Under the pieces are notes generated by a model that did not search any database, was not told where the DNA came from, and saw only the letters and a list, made by a program, of their open reading frames with translations. A stretch of 64,000 nucleotides of DNA from Plectrocnemia conspersa (taxonomy: Eukaryota; Arthropoda; Insecta; Trichoptera; Polycentropodidae), in the NCBI GenBank assembly GCA_009617715.1, contig VTFK01000359.1:620001-684000 (forward strand), read 5' to 3'. The translations under genes were made by a program, and so were the position numbers. Shown piece by piece: positions 27,901 to 37,656 of this stretch. The first letter of the stretch is position 1. Each line of letters begins with the position of its first letter.

Positions 27901-29914
27901 TTCAGGAACAAATTTTACAAATTTGACTACTACGACTCATCCACCGCCCACTGAAGATCTGAGATTCGCATCAGCCGCCGCAGAATATTTCAAGTCAGCT
28001 TTTTAATATATCATATTTAATTAAGAGTAAAATATTTTATTTGATTGTATTCAAATTTCAGTCGTGCTGTTTTGGAACTACATCGAAGCAGCGGTCTCCA
28101 CGATCTTGGCTCTGTGAAATGGGATCTGGCTCTTTGTCTTCTAACCGTCTATCTCATATGCTACTTCTCTCTTTGGAAAGGCATTAGCACTTCAGGAAAA
28201 GTCGTCTGGTTTACGGCCCTCTTTCCATATGCGGTTCTTCTCGTTCTATTGGTTAGAGGTGTCACTTTACCAGGATCTGCAGACGGCATCAGATACTATT
28301 TAAGTCCTAATTTTGAAGTCATCACTCATGCTGAGGTGTGTATATATTGAAATAAAATAAACGAGCAATGTCAATCAAAAAATATAATTTCAGGTATGGG
28401 TTGATGCTGCTACTCAAGTTTTCTTCTCACTAGGACCCGGATTTGGAGTACTTCTAGCTTATGCTTCATACAACAAATATCACAACAACGTCTACCAGTA
28501 TTTATAAATATATTTATGTCATTATTTTTAGAGTTGATTTATTCAATGATTTGATTTTAGGGATGCCATTCTCACGAGCTTCATCAATTCAGCGACTAGC
28601 TTCATCGCTGGATTCGTCATCTTTTCAGTTTTGGGTTACATGGCTCATGCTTCCGGTCGTTCCATAAAAGATGTAGCAACTGAAGGTCCTGGTTTGGTCT
28701 TTGTTGTATACCCAGCAGCCATCGCCACTATGCCAGGAAGCGTTTTTTGGGCTCTTATATTCTTCATGATGTTACTAACTCTAGGGTTGGATAGTTCGGT
28801 AATTCAAGCATTCTAAATATGATCTAAAACAAAATTCTGATTACTAACCAATCGACAGTTTGGCGGATCTGAAGCTATAATAACGGCACTTAGCGACGAA
28901 TTTCCTGTGATTGGACGACATCGTGAAATCTTTGTCGCGTGTCTTTTCTCTCTTTACTTCATGGTGGGACTGGCTAGTTGCTCTCAGGGTGGATTTTATT
29001 TCTTCCAACTGTTGGATCGCTACGCAGCTGGTTATTCTATCTTGATAGCTGTGTTTTTTGAGGCTATAGCTGTTTCGTGGATTTATGGTATATCTCAGTA
29101 TAATATATACATATTTCATTTATAATAATGTTTATTAATTTATTTAGGGACTCAAAGATTCTGTGACGACATACGCGACATGATCGGATTCGCTCCTGGT
29201 CTTTATTGGAGAATATGCTGGAAATTTATAGCTCCATTATTTCTGATGTTTATAACGGTATATGGACTAGTGGGATACGAACCTTTGAGCTATGAAGACT
29301 ATGTTTATCCGGGCTGGGCAAATGTGTTGGGTTGGTGTATAGCCGGTTCGAGCGTGGCAATGATACCGTTGGTTGCAATCATCAAGATCTTGATGACTAA
29401 AGGCACTTTTATTCAGGTATTTAATTCATGTTTATTTGGCAGTGACGATTACGTTATTCAACAACCTAATTTTTAAGTGAAACGTTATTAGGTTCATGAA
29501 AAAATAATTGTGCGGTTCAAATATCCAGAATCTGGGATGAATCCTATAAAGCTATATTCAAATTTATTTTTGTTTGGTAATAATTTCTTTGTAATCACGT
29601 TTTTGTGTTATTCGTGTAATTGTGTTATTTCCATCGTTTCACGGTGGGGGATATGCTAACGCCAGATTCGCATTCCACGCGCGGGTGCCGTACCTTTCAA
29701 TACTATGCTCTAATAAATTTAAGCGTCAACTAAAATAATTTAGTGTACATGTTCTAATAATTTCAATATATATTTTTAGAGGATTAAAATCTTGACGACT
29801 CCGTGGTGTGATACTCAAGCGGCTAGAGTTAACGGAGTAGCAGTCGAATATCCCCAAGTGAGTGGTTCAGGCCAAGGGCCTGAAGCAAGACCTGTAGAAC
29901 CTCAAGACGTCTGA
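12928..29914 (+). CDS. DAT: Sodium-dependent dopamine transporter (SLC6 family), 621 aa, 10 coding exons
   Basis: Exons: 12928-13078, 20768-20902, 27598-27752, 27818-27993, 28062-28335, 28394-28497, 28561-28798, 28859-29087, 29148-29416, 29780-29914. All junctions are GT-AG and phases agree. The product takes dopamine back up across the presynaptic plasma membrane with Na+ and Cl-. Transmembrane helix 1 reads [14 protein letters not shown]; Asp34 is the conserved amine-binding acid. Other insect DAT signatures are [52 protein letters not shown] and [19 protein letters not shown]. The large extracellular loop keeps both disulfide cysteines ([11 protein letters not shown]) and has five N-glycosylation sequons. 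It resembles fly DAT more than SERT (TM3 and C-terminus), length 621 against about 631 in the fly. The C-terminus ends EPQDV, like the fly EPVDV, a possible PDZ ligand. The start is the first ATG after an in-frame TAA at 12895. Introns 1 and 2 are about 7.7 and 6.7 kb; introns 3-8 are about 60 nt. Confidence 0.96.
13505..14105 (+). pseudogene. Jockey-like LINE reverse transcriptase relic in DAT intron 1
   Basis: Translation in shifting frames shows reverse transcriptase landmarks in the right order: a QHEFLP..SIVTNL segment near 13505, [12 protein letters not shown] near 13600-13635, [16 protein letters not shown] at 13751-13798, and YADY at 13838-13849 where active enzymes have FADD. A later thumb-like segment ([10 protein letters not shown]) lies near 14010-14040. 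The frames at 13587, 13751 and 13911 differ, and stops separate them, so the copy is dead. The order matches non-LTR elements of the jockey/I group. Ends and poly-A tail were not found. Confidence 0.78.
14598..14775 (+). repeat. Composite repeat M+A, copy in DAT intron 1
   Basis: An M copy (from GTCATTTTAGCTTTTTCCAG, through TTTCATTAAATGACATGCAT) runs at about 14720 into the A-family phrase ACGTCAAAAGCAATAAAATC followed by GTGCCGTCGCTGT. The same M-then-A order recurs at 23820 and 37473. Confidence 0.75.
15420..15700. other. GC-richer block in DAT intron 1, candidate regulatory DNA
   Basis: This part of the intron is less AT-biased than its surroundings and has no matching repeat in the window. 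At its centre is an imperfect palindrome, CGGCAGTTAATTGTCGCCG (near 15565), around a homeodomain-type TTAATT core. It could be an enhancer of a neuronal gene; nothing proves this. A similar block lies at about 18740-18900. Confidence 0.25.
16383..16859. mobile_element. pogo/Tigger-like MITE with TA target duplication
   Basis: The 477-bp element begins CAGTGAAATCTCAGTATA and ends AAATTTCACTG, with terminal repeats matching in the outer 9 bp and imperfectly further in (ATTTCGTTATA-type subterminal repeats at both ends). TA flanks it on both sides (16381-16382 and 16860-16861). The CAGTGAAA start and TA duplication fit the pogo branch of Tc1/mariner. No transposase frame is present. Confidence 0.82.
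16862..20767. other. Rest of DAT intron 1
   Basis: No gene is supported. The sequence is AT-rich, with GC-richer patches near 18050-18190 and 18740-18900. The frame at 18582-18929 (115 codons) covers the second patch but has no recognisable domain and no splice-supported context. The frame at 20635-21114 is simply DAT exon 2 read into its introns. Confidence 0.5.
20903..22180. other. Left part of DAT intron 2
   Basis: I see no gene or element with paired termini. Moderately complex sequence occurs at 21390-21670 and 22000-22180, without a recognisable family. Confidence 0.4.
22208..22246. repeat. Perfect hairpin in DAT intron 2
   Basis: Outer arms GGTCGGTCGA (22208-22217) and TCGACCGACC (22237-22246) are exact complements. 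Inside them GAGAATA and TATTCTC form a second 7-bp stem around a single base. In AT-rich intron sequence this 10+7 bp symmetric structure is notable. The role is unknown. Confidence 0.7.
22819..23211 (-). other. Minus-strand open frame of about 129 codons without ATG
   Basis: A reading frame stays open on the minus strand from an acceptor-like TTTTCAG (23218-23212) to a stop at 22819. It has no ATG, and a donor-like CGA|GTAAGT lies about 65 nt after the acceptor, so either a small exon (starting [14 protein letters not shown]) or chance could explain it. Base composition is richer in GC than the intron around it. The encoded sequence includes [15 protein letters not shown] and matches no family I know. 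Confidence 0.2.
23820..24600 (+). repeat. Composite repeat M+A, long copy in DAT intron 2
   Basis: An M element with its CAGGGACGTCATTTCAGC terminus (23820 to about 23954) is followed by A-family sequence. A begins at ATTCACGTCAAAAGCAATAA and contains a tandem pair of units of about 120 bp. Each has TTCATATTA near its start and ends in TATCTAAACCGAA plus CCAATAGGAG or CTAATAGGAG (about 24018-24140 and 24155-24260). The segment 24290-24600 recurs in reverse orientation at about 38000-38345. Confidence 0.75.
24601..26671. other. Middle of DAT intron 2
   Basis: No gene is supported. A GC-richer block runs about 24950-25450. A 10-bp hairpin (ATACATGAGA/TCTCATGTAT) sits at 25688-25713. At 26440-26650 two short plus-strand frames are coding-like; one reads [17 protein letters not shown] and ends at a TAG at 26648. 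They are in different frames and could be a broken fragment of an unknown gene or element. Confidence 0.35.
26672..26710 (+). repeat. TTAA-flanked CCCTTT terminus with 22-bp palindrome
   Basis: TTAA (26672-26675) followed by CCCTTTAAGCCGTAC looks like one end of a piggyBac-type element. Next comes a near-perfect palindrome, ACCGCCGTAC-AC-GTACGGCGGT (26689-26710). I could not find the partner end, so this may be a solo terminus. Confidence 0.4.
26711..27597. other. AT-rich end of DAT intron 2
   Basis: Highly AT-rich sequence without recognisable features, ending at the acceptor of DAT exon 3. Confidence 0.6.
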
Positions 29915-30332
29915 GAGACAGCGCGCATCTCATTTCAGCTGTACTACGTGTGATCACCCATTTCATTTTAAAAAATCCCTTGAGTTTAGCGATTGTCGGT
30001 ATAACGATCCCCCGATACCCAATCCCTGAAATCAAGGTGATTGAATCACATCCATTTAGCATGCAATTCATCTAAATTTAGATATATATACTCGTTGAAA
30101 ATATATTATATAATATATATTAACCAAATTATCAAGCATATATTGAATAAAAATAGTAATTTCGTGATATGTGTTAAAAGTAGTATTGATATGATATTAT
30201 AATAGTACTTATAAAGTTGAATTTAACATGCATATATTTATGTATTAATATATTATAATCATCATAAAGGAGACTGGTGATCTCCTTGAAATTGAAAATG
30301 CTGTATAGATAATAGAAATATGTCGACGTCTG

Positions 30333-30338
30333 AATAAA
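30333..30338 (+). terminator. Candidate polyadenylation signal for DAT
   Basis: AATAAA lies about 420 nt after the DAT stop. Other candidates are GAATAAAAATAG near 30146 and AATAAA near 30963. Which is used cannot be told from sequence. Confidence 0.4.
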
Positions 30339-30660
30339 GTGACTCGGCATATTAGATTAATTAGTGTGATTTACATGTCTATATAAATAATATTTATGTG
30401 ATCAGAGAAAATATTCATATACCTACATATATACAATGTTTATTATGTATTTATTAGGCATTCAAAGCGTTTGTTGCGTTGCAGAGGGCAATGTGACGTG
30501 ACAAACGTTTGCATGTTTGATTTTTTTATTATCATTATACTAGTGTTTAGATTAACTATTTTTATATGTGGACTTATGATCCAACAACGCTGTGTGTTTT
30601 ATTGAATTTGTGTAGTGAGCAATATTTATTGGCGATGTTAAATGTTTGAAGCTTAGTGGA

Positions 30661-30705
30661 GGGGCGAAGGAACCGCGGAGCAGCCACCGCGGAAGTCTTC
30701 GCCCC
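30661..30705 (+). repeat. GC-rich two-step hairpin downstream of DAT
   Basis: GGGGCGAAG (30661-30669) pairs exactly with CTTCGCCCC (30697-30705), and CCGCGG (30673-30678) with CCGCGG (30687-30692) inside it. It stands out in AT-only surroundings about 750 nt after the DAT stop. It might lie in a long DAT 3' UTR or be a small element end. Confidence 0.7.
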
Positions 30706-31689
30706 TTTCGCATTAAAATAATTATTATTAACTGTCATTATAATTATATAAAATATATTTAATAATATACATGTTCGTATTTGTAATGAATATCAAAATA
30801 ATATGCTTTTGTAGACGAATTTGCTGTATTCAAAAAAGATGTTCGTTTATTAATCATACGTATAAAGTTAACGATTAGTGCAATAGTATTCGATTCATAT
30901 GTTGGCGCTCATTGCAGCCATTATGAGCGTCAATTTTGTACGAAGATCAATACGCAGTTTGATGAATAAAGGGTTAATTTTGTTTTGAAGTGTTGTTTTA
31001 CTGCAGTCCAAAATTATTTATTTACCAAAAAAGATTTTTCAACCTTTCAAAACATCGACTGAATAAAGTTTAATTCAATAATGTTTCAATTCAGCGTGTG
31101 CAATTGAGGCAATGTTTATTTTTCTTATGATGATGAATTATTTGAAGATGCACAACAGGAGGATCCTTATGGCTGACCACCCCTGAGAATACCGTCTGGC
31201 CATAAAAATAAAACATATTTAAATATGGTTGCGTCATGTGATCTTTTTTGTTATCACATTTTAAAATATATTGGCAAATTAGACTATATAGTGAATGTCG
31301 GTTTTTCAAGAAAGATTTGTTAAAATCTGATTAAAACTTATTCGAAAAATAAAGTGTACTACCAAACTCTAGTACGTTTCGACAACGTGCGTATTTTTTG
31401 TTATCATTTACAAAAGTTATTATGAAATATATAATTATTGCTAACGTGATAATATTAACAAAGGACGAAAACATTAAATAATAAGTAATAATGATATCCT
31501 GAAATGTACGAAACACGATGCCCAAAATTGATTCTTATATGCGATTTTTTCCCCACTTTTTCACTTCTTTTCTCTAGACTGATCTGGAAAATACAATATG
31601 TTCAGCTATTTGGCCTAATAAATTTATTGAATAATTGTTATACGATAAAAACCACTATAATTGGTAAAATGCATTCAAATAATCAAGTA

Positions 31690-31815
31690 TACGTAGATTT
31701 ATATTTAGGTTTTATTATGGTCAAAACTTGGCGGCACTCCGGTAGCACTGCGATGACGGGCACATTTTCTCTTGGCGACTCGGCGGGCTCGCACGGCCAG
31801 TGCGGGTCCCGCGCA
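31690..31815 (+). repeat. Repeat R, left copy flanking ANKMY2
   Basis: The phrases TTTTATTATGG, CAAAACTTGGCGGCACTC, GGTA.CACTG and TCTCTTGGCGA occur here in the same order as on the reverse strand at 37145-37262. The two copies are inverted and bracket the ANKMY2 gene. The 110-codon frame at 31504-31836 overlaps this repeat and is not a gene. Confidence 0.7.
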
Positions 31816-32368
31816 TCATCCACATACTCATATTAATAATGTAACTAGGTATTAACACTTTTCAATAAAATACTACTGCAACAGCACAATCAGTGCCTAA
31901 TTGTCACCCGTCATCTTCCATCGTCAAAAGTATTTCATTTTTTTTTCAACTCATGTTTTGCATGTAAAGGGTAGATAACATTTATGGGGGGGGGGGAGAG
32001 AGAGAGCTAAATATGATAGAGCTTGTCCTGACTAGCTATGAGATGATATGACGCACAATATATTGTTTAGATGGGACTAAACGACATTAATTATTGACAT
32101 AAATAAAATTGTTTGTCGCTTGCAGAATTATTATTAAGTAAAAAAACTGTATGTACACGTTGTCAGTGTATAAATAAAAATATATTATTTTTTTGCACAT
32201 ATCTGGGTAAATTAGTTTTTGATCCTATAATTAAAAACTATTTTAGTTTTTCTAATTTAATTGTAATCACTAAATTTCCCCTTTGCGATGAATTATCATA
32301 TTGAATATTTTTCGAGTGGTAACACTATCCGTCATCGAACGTAGAGTACCAGCGACTGATAGGTTAAG
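31816..32368. other. Intergenic spacer and ANKMY2 promoter region
   Basis: It holds a G-run followed by an AG repeat (about 31986-32006) and then AT-rich DNA. No TATA box is obvious before ANKMY2; the last 60 bases before its ATG are less AT-rich and probably form the 5' UTR. Confidence 0.45.
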
Positions 32369-35300
32369 ATGGCGACGACGGTTGAAACCCCAGTTTTGAC
32401 AGAAGTCCAGCCCGAGGATCCCGTGGTTGCTGCGGCGGCTAGGGGCACCTACTCTGAACTCAAAGATGCGCTCGTGCAAGCCGGTCGCGATAAACGCAAT
32501 TTGGCGCGGCTCACCGACGAACATGGCATGACGCCTTTGCAGCACGCTGCCTATCGCGGCCTGCCCGATCACGTCCGTTTGCTGCTCGATCAGGTGCGAC
32601 ATCTATTCGCCTTTGTATACTCGCACAATTTAATAAAGCACTTAATTTATTTTAAATCAATTGTGTAACATTTCGGGTGTAATGATTAAAGCAATGTTCA
32701 TATTTATCACACTCGTAAACACTTATGATCATTTTTAAATTCAATAATGTTACACTAAGCACAGGGTTGCCAACAGGTATTTTTTTGATGCAATCCTTTT
32801 GTTCTATTTCTTTTGTATTCTTCTATATTTCGTATTCAGTTTGCTTTCTTTTCAACTATTAATTATCTTAACATTTGGTTTTAATCGGAAACTCGGTGCT
32901 CATATAAAAGTATTATCACTTTTCACATTATCATGCAACAAAACGTTCACTTCAAAAAAATTTCATTCTCATTTCTCTCTAGAGGTTGGTCAATTTTTCG
33001 ACAATTATATCATATACTAAAATATATTATTTTTGTACAAGTGTTGTCATTGTTACGAATTAGATCAGACCGCTAATATCATATCGCTTTGTTATTCCAA
33101 CGAAAAACACTATAAATCACTCAAGTGAAACCATCATTTAATAAGATCACCCAGGAGTAGAGATTGTCAGACTATTCAAACGTAAACAATGGAGTGTCAT
33201 AGAAAGTTCCAAAAGCGACACAGATTACATTCAAACTAACATTAATTATTGTGATGAAGATTTCTATGTCGCTTGTCAGAGAAACTCGTCCGAACGATAT
33301 AATTCACATTCAAATGCATGGTTTTAAGATTTTCTCTACTATACTCACACTAGAGACAAAAAGCATTGTTCTCGTTCATAAACATGCTATGATCGTGAAG
33401 TCCAGCAGATAATAGATATAGACCATAAAATCTAATAAACCCATTCCATACAAACAACAAAATAAGCCCATTTACCAATTGTCAAAGCTGTTCGCTTCAA
33501 ACATAAATGGATTTGTATAAACTCAGACTCATTATTTACTATGAGTGCCGCCAGTACATCGTTACATATTCTACACTACTACAGACTACTAACTCGAAGA
33601 CCTGCTACACCACTATGATTTATTCGACTATTATGAAAACATGGCAAATTTTGAAGGAAACGAGTTAATTTTTTTAAAGTTATATTAATCAGTTTAAATA
33701 ACTGTCGAATATTTGAGCCAAAAAGTTTCGACATTTTTAATTGTAAAAGGAGATCTGTAATTTTGGTACAAAATTTAAAATAATAGTAGAGAAACAGATC
33801 TTTAGCTTCTATTGCATATTGATCTGTCTCAATCAGCGTCAAAGTTATCGCTGCTGATTCTGTTAAGCAGAAATCAGACTTGTGCTGAGAAATGAATCGA
33901 AACCTAACGACAATGCACAGCTAATTTCAAACTAGATACCACAAACATACAATGCTCTCATTTTGCCTAACATGAGCATCGAAGTGTAGCTCTGTCTTTG
34001 TTTTATTCGTAGCTTCGGCAATTTGATTTCAGCTTTGATGTGTTACTTCCAGATGTCATCCTTTTAGACTCACTACTGACAATTCTTAGTCTGCCACATG
34101 TTTTCTTAGTTAACTGCATATACATATTTATACAATTAAACAGATCATCAACAGATGCTTCCAAATGGAATATCTTACTGAGTTTATAATGATGAAACGA
34201 ACATTATGTAAGTCATAGTAAATTGAAAAGTTGTTGGACCGCCAAATATCACCCTCCCTTCATATTAAGCTCATAAATGGGTTATTTGGGCTCATCTCCT
34301 TTAAAATTGCCTTATGTTTTCTACAAGATATGAATATAGACCAGAGGTGCCCAAATTTTTAATAGTGGCGATCTACTTATCTAAAAAAGGGGGCAAAAGT
34401 TCGCCAGTCAGTGGTTATTTTTCTTAATATTTTGATTTAATTTAGATTTATAGTATTTCATTAAATGACGTGCATTTTTCTGGCCAAATTCAAGAGGTTA
34501 CAAATGCCCCCACCTCCCTATCTCTAAATGACTTCCCTGGGAGCAAAGATCAACTTAAATTCAGACCGCGATCGACTGGTTAGGCAGCCCTGACATAGAC
34601 AAAACTTATCCTCAAGCAATATCAACCGGCCCATTTATTTCTATGGGTTTGTTTTCACAATCTTACTCTTAAATTTTTTGTAACAATTTATAAGTTTGTT
34701 TAAAAATATACATATTATTAAATTTCTTTCAATTTCAGGGTTCCGATGTCAACTACAGTAAGCATGAGTACAATTACACATCACTGCATTTCGGAGCTCT
34801 CTCTGGCAATGCAGAAATCTGCCAAATGCTTTTATTGGCTGGCGTCAAAGCCGACGCTAAAAATTCCGTTGGAAGAACTGCAGCTCAAATGGCTGGATTC
34901 GTAGGAAATTACAACGTAGTTGCAAAAATAAATAACTTCATCCCGAAGAGCAGCGTAGATTGTTACACTGATATGTTATCAATTCCATTTCTGCCGCCGA
35001 TACTCGCCGAATCGTTTCATAAGTTCATAATGGAAGTTAACTTAAATCCAATCAGGATCGCTCTTAACATTCAAAGATCTCCATTGCTAAACGTTCGCTT
35101 ATTAGCTATGAAAAACGTCTTAGCGGCCATGTCCGAGAAAGAAATGACTAAGGGTGGCGATAAAGATGAAGTAATATCTTTCAAATTACACTATCTCTAT
35201 TATTTAGTAAGCGAAATACATGATATAAAGCGAAGACATTTAGCATCTAAGGAACAGAAGAAAGAAGAGGGCACCGAAGAGAAAAAATCAGATTTTCTCG

Positions 35301-35740
35301 ACCTATTCGCTAAGAAACTGCTCAAACCGGGTAAAGATGGCGTTACATTAGAGTTTCAAGATAATTTCTTAAACGAAGGTATCCGAAAGTTTCCCTTCCG
35401 GCAAAGCATGATCTTCAGACAAGCGGTTACTACGATGGCCAGAGACGATTCTCCGGGCACGTTGGCCGTAATCGATGCAGCCATAAACGGACAGCGCGGA
35501 TTTGTCAACTCGGTGCCATATTGCAACACGTGTGGTGAAGAAAAACCAGCCAAGAAGTGTTCTAAATGCAAATTTGTTCAATATTGTGATAGAGAATGTC
35601 AAAGACTCCATTGGTTTGTACATAAAAAGGCTTGTGCACGCTTAGCGGCCAATCCTAATCCGGCTCCTCCTGTTCAGCCGATTCAGAACAATGTCGATCC
35701 ATCGGAATTGATGCAGGTTCAAGATTTGGTCATAGGATAA
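32369..35740 (+). CDS. ANKMY2: ANKMY2: ankyrin repeat and MYND zinc finger protein, 408 aa, 2 exons
   Basis: Exons 32369-32593 and 34739-35740, phase 0, GT-AG. The start is the first ATG in frame, in context AAGATGGCG. Ankyrin repeats: HGMTPLQHAAYRG (around residue 52), YNYTSLHFGALSGN (around 84) and SVGRTAAQMAGFVGNYN (around 117), as in vertebrate ANKMY2. A helical middle region contains a Lys/Glu-rich segment (KEQKKEEGTEEKK). The MYND finger at about 337-374 has the full ligand set C-x2-C, C-x2-C, YC-x3-C and H-x3-C, including the conserved QYCDRECQRLHWFVHKK. The C-terminal tail is Pro-rich and shorter than in mammals (about 440 aa). In mammals ANKMY2 binds FKBP38, controls ciliary delivery of adenylyl cyclases and so tunes Hedgehog signalling; the same role here is inference. 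Its 2.1-kb intron contains a hAT MITE. Confidence 0.96.
34342..34592. mobile_element. hAT-type MITE interrupted by an M element, in the ANKMY2 intron
   Basis: It begins CAGAGGTGCCCAAATTTTT and ends GGTTAGGCAGCCCTG. Inner segments GTGGCGATCTACTT and GCGATCGACTGGTT are also paired in inverse order. Flanking 8-mers are ATATAGAC (34334-34341) and ACATAGAC (34593-34600), seven of eight bases equal, as expected for an old hAT insertion. Most of the interior (34386-34540) is a later-inserted M element. Confidence 0.8.
34386..34540 (+). repeat. Repeat family M, copy nested in hAT MITE
   Basis: GGGGGCAAAAGTTCGCCAGT, TATTTCATTAAATGACG and TTTTTCTGGCCAAATTCAAG are in the family order, and the copy ends with AAATGACTTCCCTGG, the right terminus. 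The left terminus is eroded. Nesting shows that M moved after this hAT copy. Confidence 0.75.
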
Positions 35741-36204
35741 ACGTGAAAAGCTACTTTAGAACGTCACGTTCGATCGATCAAGAAAAATACTTTAATTATT
35801 CTAAAAATCCGTATCAATATTGTTTATAAAATAATAATCTGTATATTTTTAGTAGAAAGCTGAATATTACATATTGTTTGCATCGACTATAAGTGACGAA
35901 ATAAATATGTATAACGTATTTTACTCAATAGGTTCTAAATATTCGTTTACCTCATATGTGCATTTATTTGAGACATTAGATCCATTACTCTTAAGTTGTA
36001 GAAATGCATTACTTTGGTCATTGTTTAACGTAAATTATATAAAATCTTTTAGAACTAATTTGATGTGGTTTTTGGGTCTATGTCACGTTTGTGTTGTGAG
36101 TTCACGTGTTGTAAAGTTTGCTCGTATGTATCAATAACTTTAAAAGAAGATCTAAATTTGATTTAGGTTGAATGTTTCAAATTTGAATGTATAATTATTG
36201 TGTC

Positions 36205-36210
36205 AATAAA
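36205..36210 (+). terminator. Candidate polyadenylation signal for ANKMY2
   Basis: AATAAAAAAATAAAA begins here, about 465 nt after the ANKMY2 stop, giving two overlapping signals. A nearer GAAATAAATATG lies at about 35899. Confidence 0.5.
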
Positions 36211-36215
36211 AAAAT

Positions 36216-37144
36216 AAAACAATTTTTTTATGTATTTTATTCTTTTGTAAGATGATAAATACATATAAACTTTGCACTTTGTGGTTGCTTTAGAATCTAT
36301 TTCGATTTACATGAAAAAAAAGTTTAGAAAAAACTCGAAATCAAAACTTATACACATTTTATGACTTTTAGCTTTAACATCTAGAATGTTTAACCTCAAT
36401 TTGTACTTTTATTTTAACTAGCTTTAACTAATCTGATGCTGGCAGTAGTTCACATACCCAATTATACATTTGACGACTTTGTACAAACATCTGTTACAAA
36501 AACATTTAGTATTGCTTTTTTATATCATTCATTTAAGAATCAATTTTACAATTTTAATGGCTCTATAAACAGTTTATTATGGTAATATGACTTGGAAAAT
36601 AATTTTAGATTAAAAAAATATTAATCAAAAAACATTAACGCTGTCGCAGGAATGTAATATTAATCGTCAATCATATTTAGGTGAGTACCCTATAAAAAAA
36701 TAATTTAAAAAACATTAGCTAAAACTATACTACTAATAAATTTGTAACAAGTTTAAAAGCTCTGGTATGTGCATCTATAATTGCCAGATCATTTAAGTGA
36801 TTATTTTGACACAAGTTGAATGAGAATGTTAATCTGAAAGTAAGATTTACATCTTAGTTGCTAATTCTGCTGTTAATCTTAAAATATTTGACAAACAGCA
36901 TTAAAAGATTGTTTATTTTATTTAATTTACTGTATTGGTACGGCGTTGTTACAATGTTTTGACAGATAGAAATTAGAGTTGCCATTTCAAACCACCAAAT
37001 GAATCCCATTTGTGGCATGTTCGAGAGCAAACTACACAATTAATTTATTGATTACAAAATATATTTTGCCGACGGGTGGCAATTAGACACAGATTGAACT
37101 GTTGCAGTATTATTATTGAAATATAGGAACGGTTACATGTTTAT
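36216..37144. other. AT-rich intergenic DNA
   Basis: No gene or element with paired ends was seen between the ANKMY2 3' end and repeat R. Confidence 0.5.
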
Positions 37145-37262
37145 ATAATAATGAATGGACGGAGCACGAGGCCCCGCCAATATTCGCCAAGAGACTGTCT
37201 GTCGCGCCAGTGTTACCAGAGTGCCGCCAAAGTTTTGGCCATAATAAAAGCTAAATAAATAT
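37145..37262 (-). repeat. Repeat R, right copy flanking ANKMY2
   Basis: This is the reverse-orientation partner of 31690-31815: read on the minus strand it gives CTTTTATTATGGCCAAAAC, then TTTGGCGGCACTCTGG and AGTCTCTTGGCGA. The copies are about 5.4 kb apart. Confidence 0.7.
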
Positions 37263-37472
37263 ATTTATAAATGGACCCCTCACATCTGCATTTTTTATTC
37301 ATGTTCTATGCCATAATTGCCACCCATCGCCAAACAGCATTTAAACAAATTATAATTCCTTCATTTTTTGCAAAAGATTGTTAGTTTTAAGCCTAGCGCC
37401 ATCTTTCACGTTAGCATCTGATGAAGGGCATCAGTAATAGCACTGTAACTTTCCAAAATAGCTTTTGCACGT

Positions 37473-37656
37473 CAGGGACGATACTTTAGCTTTTTCCAGA
37501 GGGGGGGGGGGTAATTTGGTCAGTCAATGGTCGTTTTTTTAATATTTTGCTTTAGTTAGGAATTTATGGTATTTCATTAAATGGTATATATTTTTCTGGC
37601 CAAAATAAAAGAGTGGCAAATTCCTCTACATGCTCTCTCCCCAAAAGACATCCCTG
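37473..37656 (+). mobile_element. Repeat family M, the most complete copy (184 bp)
   Basis: The left end CAGGGACGATACTTTAGC and right end CCAAAAGACATCCCTG are imperfect inverted repeats, so M is probably a small non-autonomous DNA element. A run of G follows the left end, then GTCAGTCAATGG, TATTTCATTAAATGG and TTTTTCTGGCCAAAAT. Target duplication is not clear. Superfamily unassigned. Confidence 0.7.

Noticed and set aside
12928..29914. Assignment of the SLC6 gene to the serotonin transporter
   Set aside because: TM3 ([14 protein letters not shown]), the loop and C-terminus match insect DAT, not SERT.
35874..36137. 87-codon frame downstream of ANKMY2
   Set aside because: It lies in the ANKMY2 3' UTR, is AT-driven and shows no family signature.
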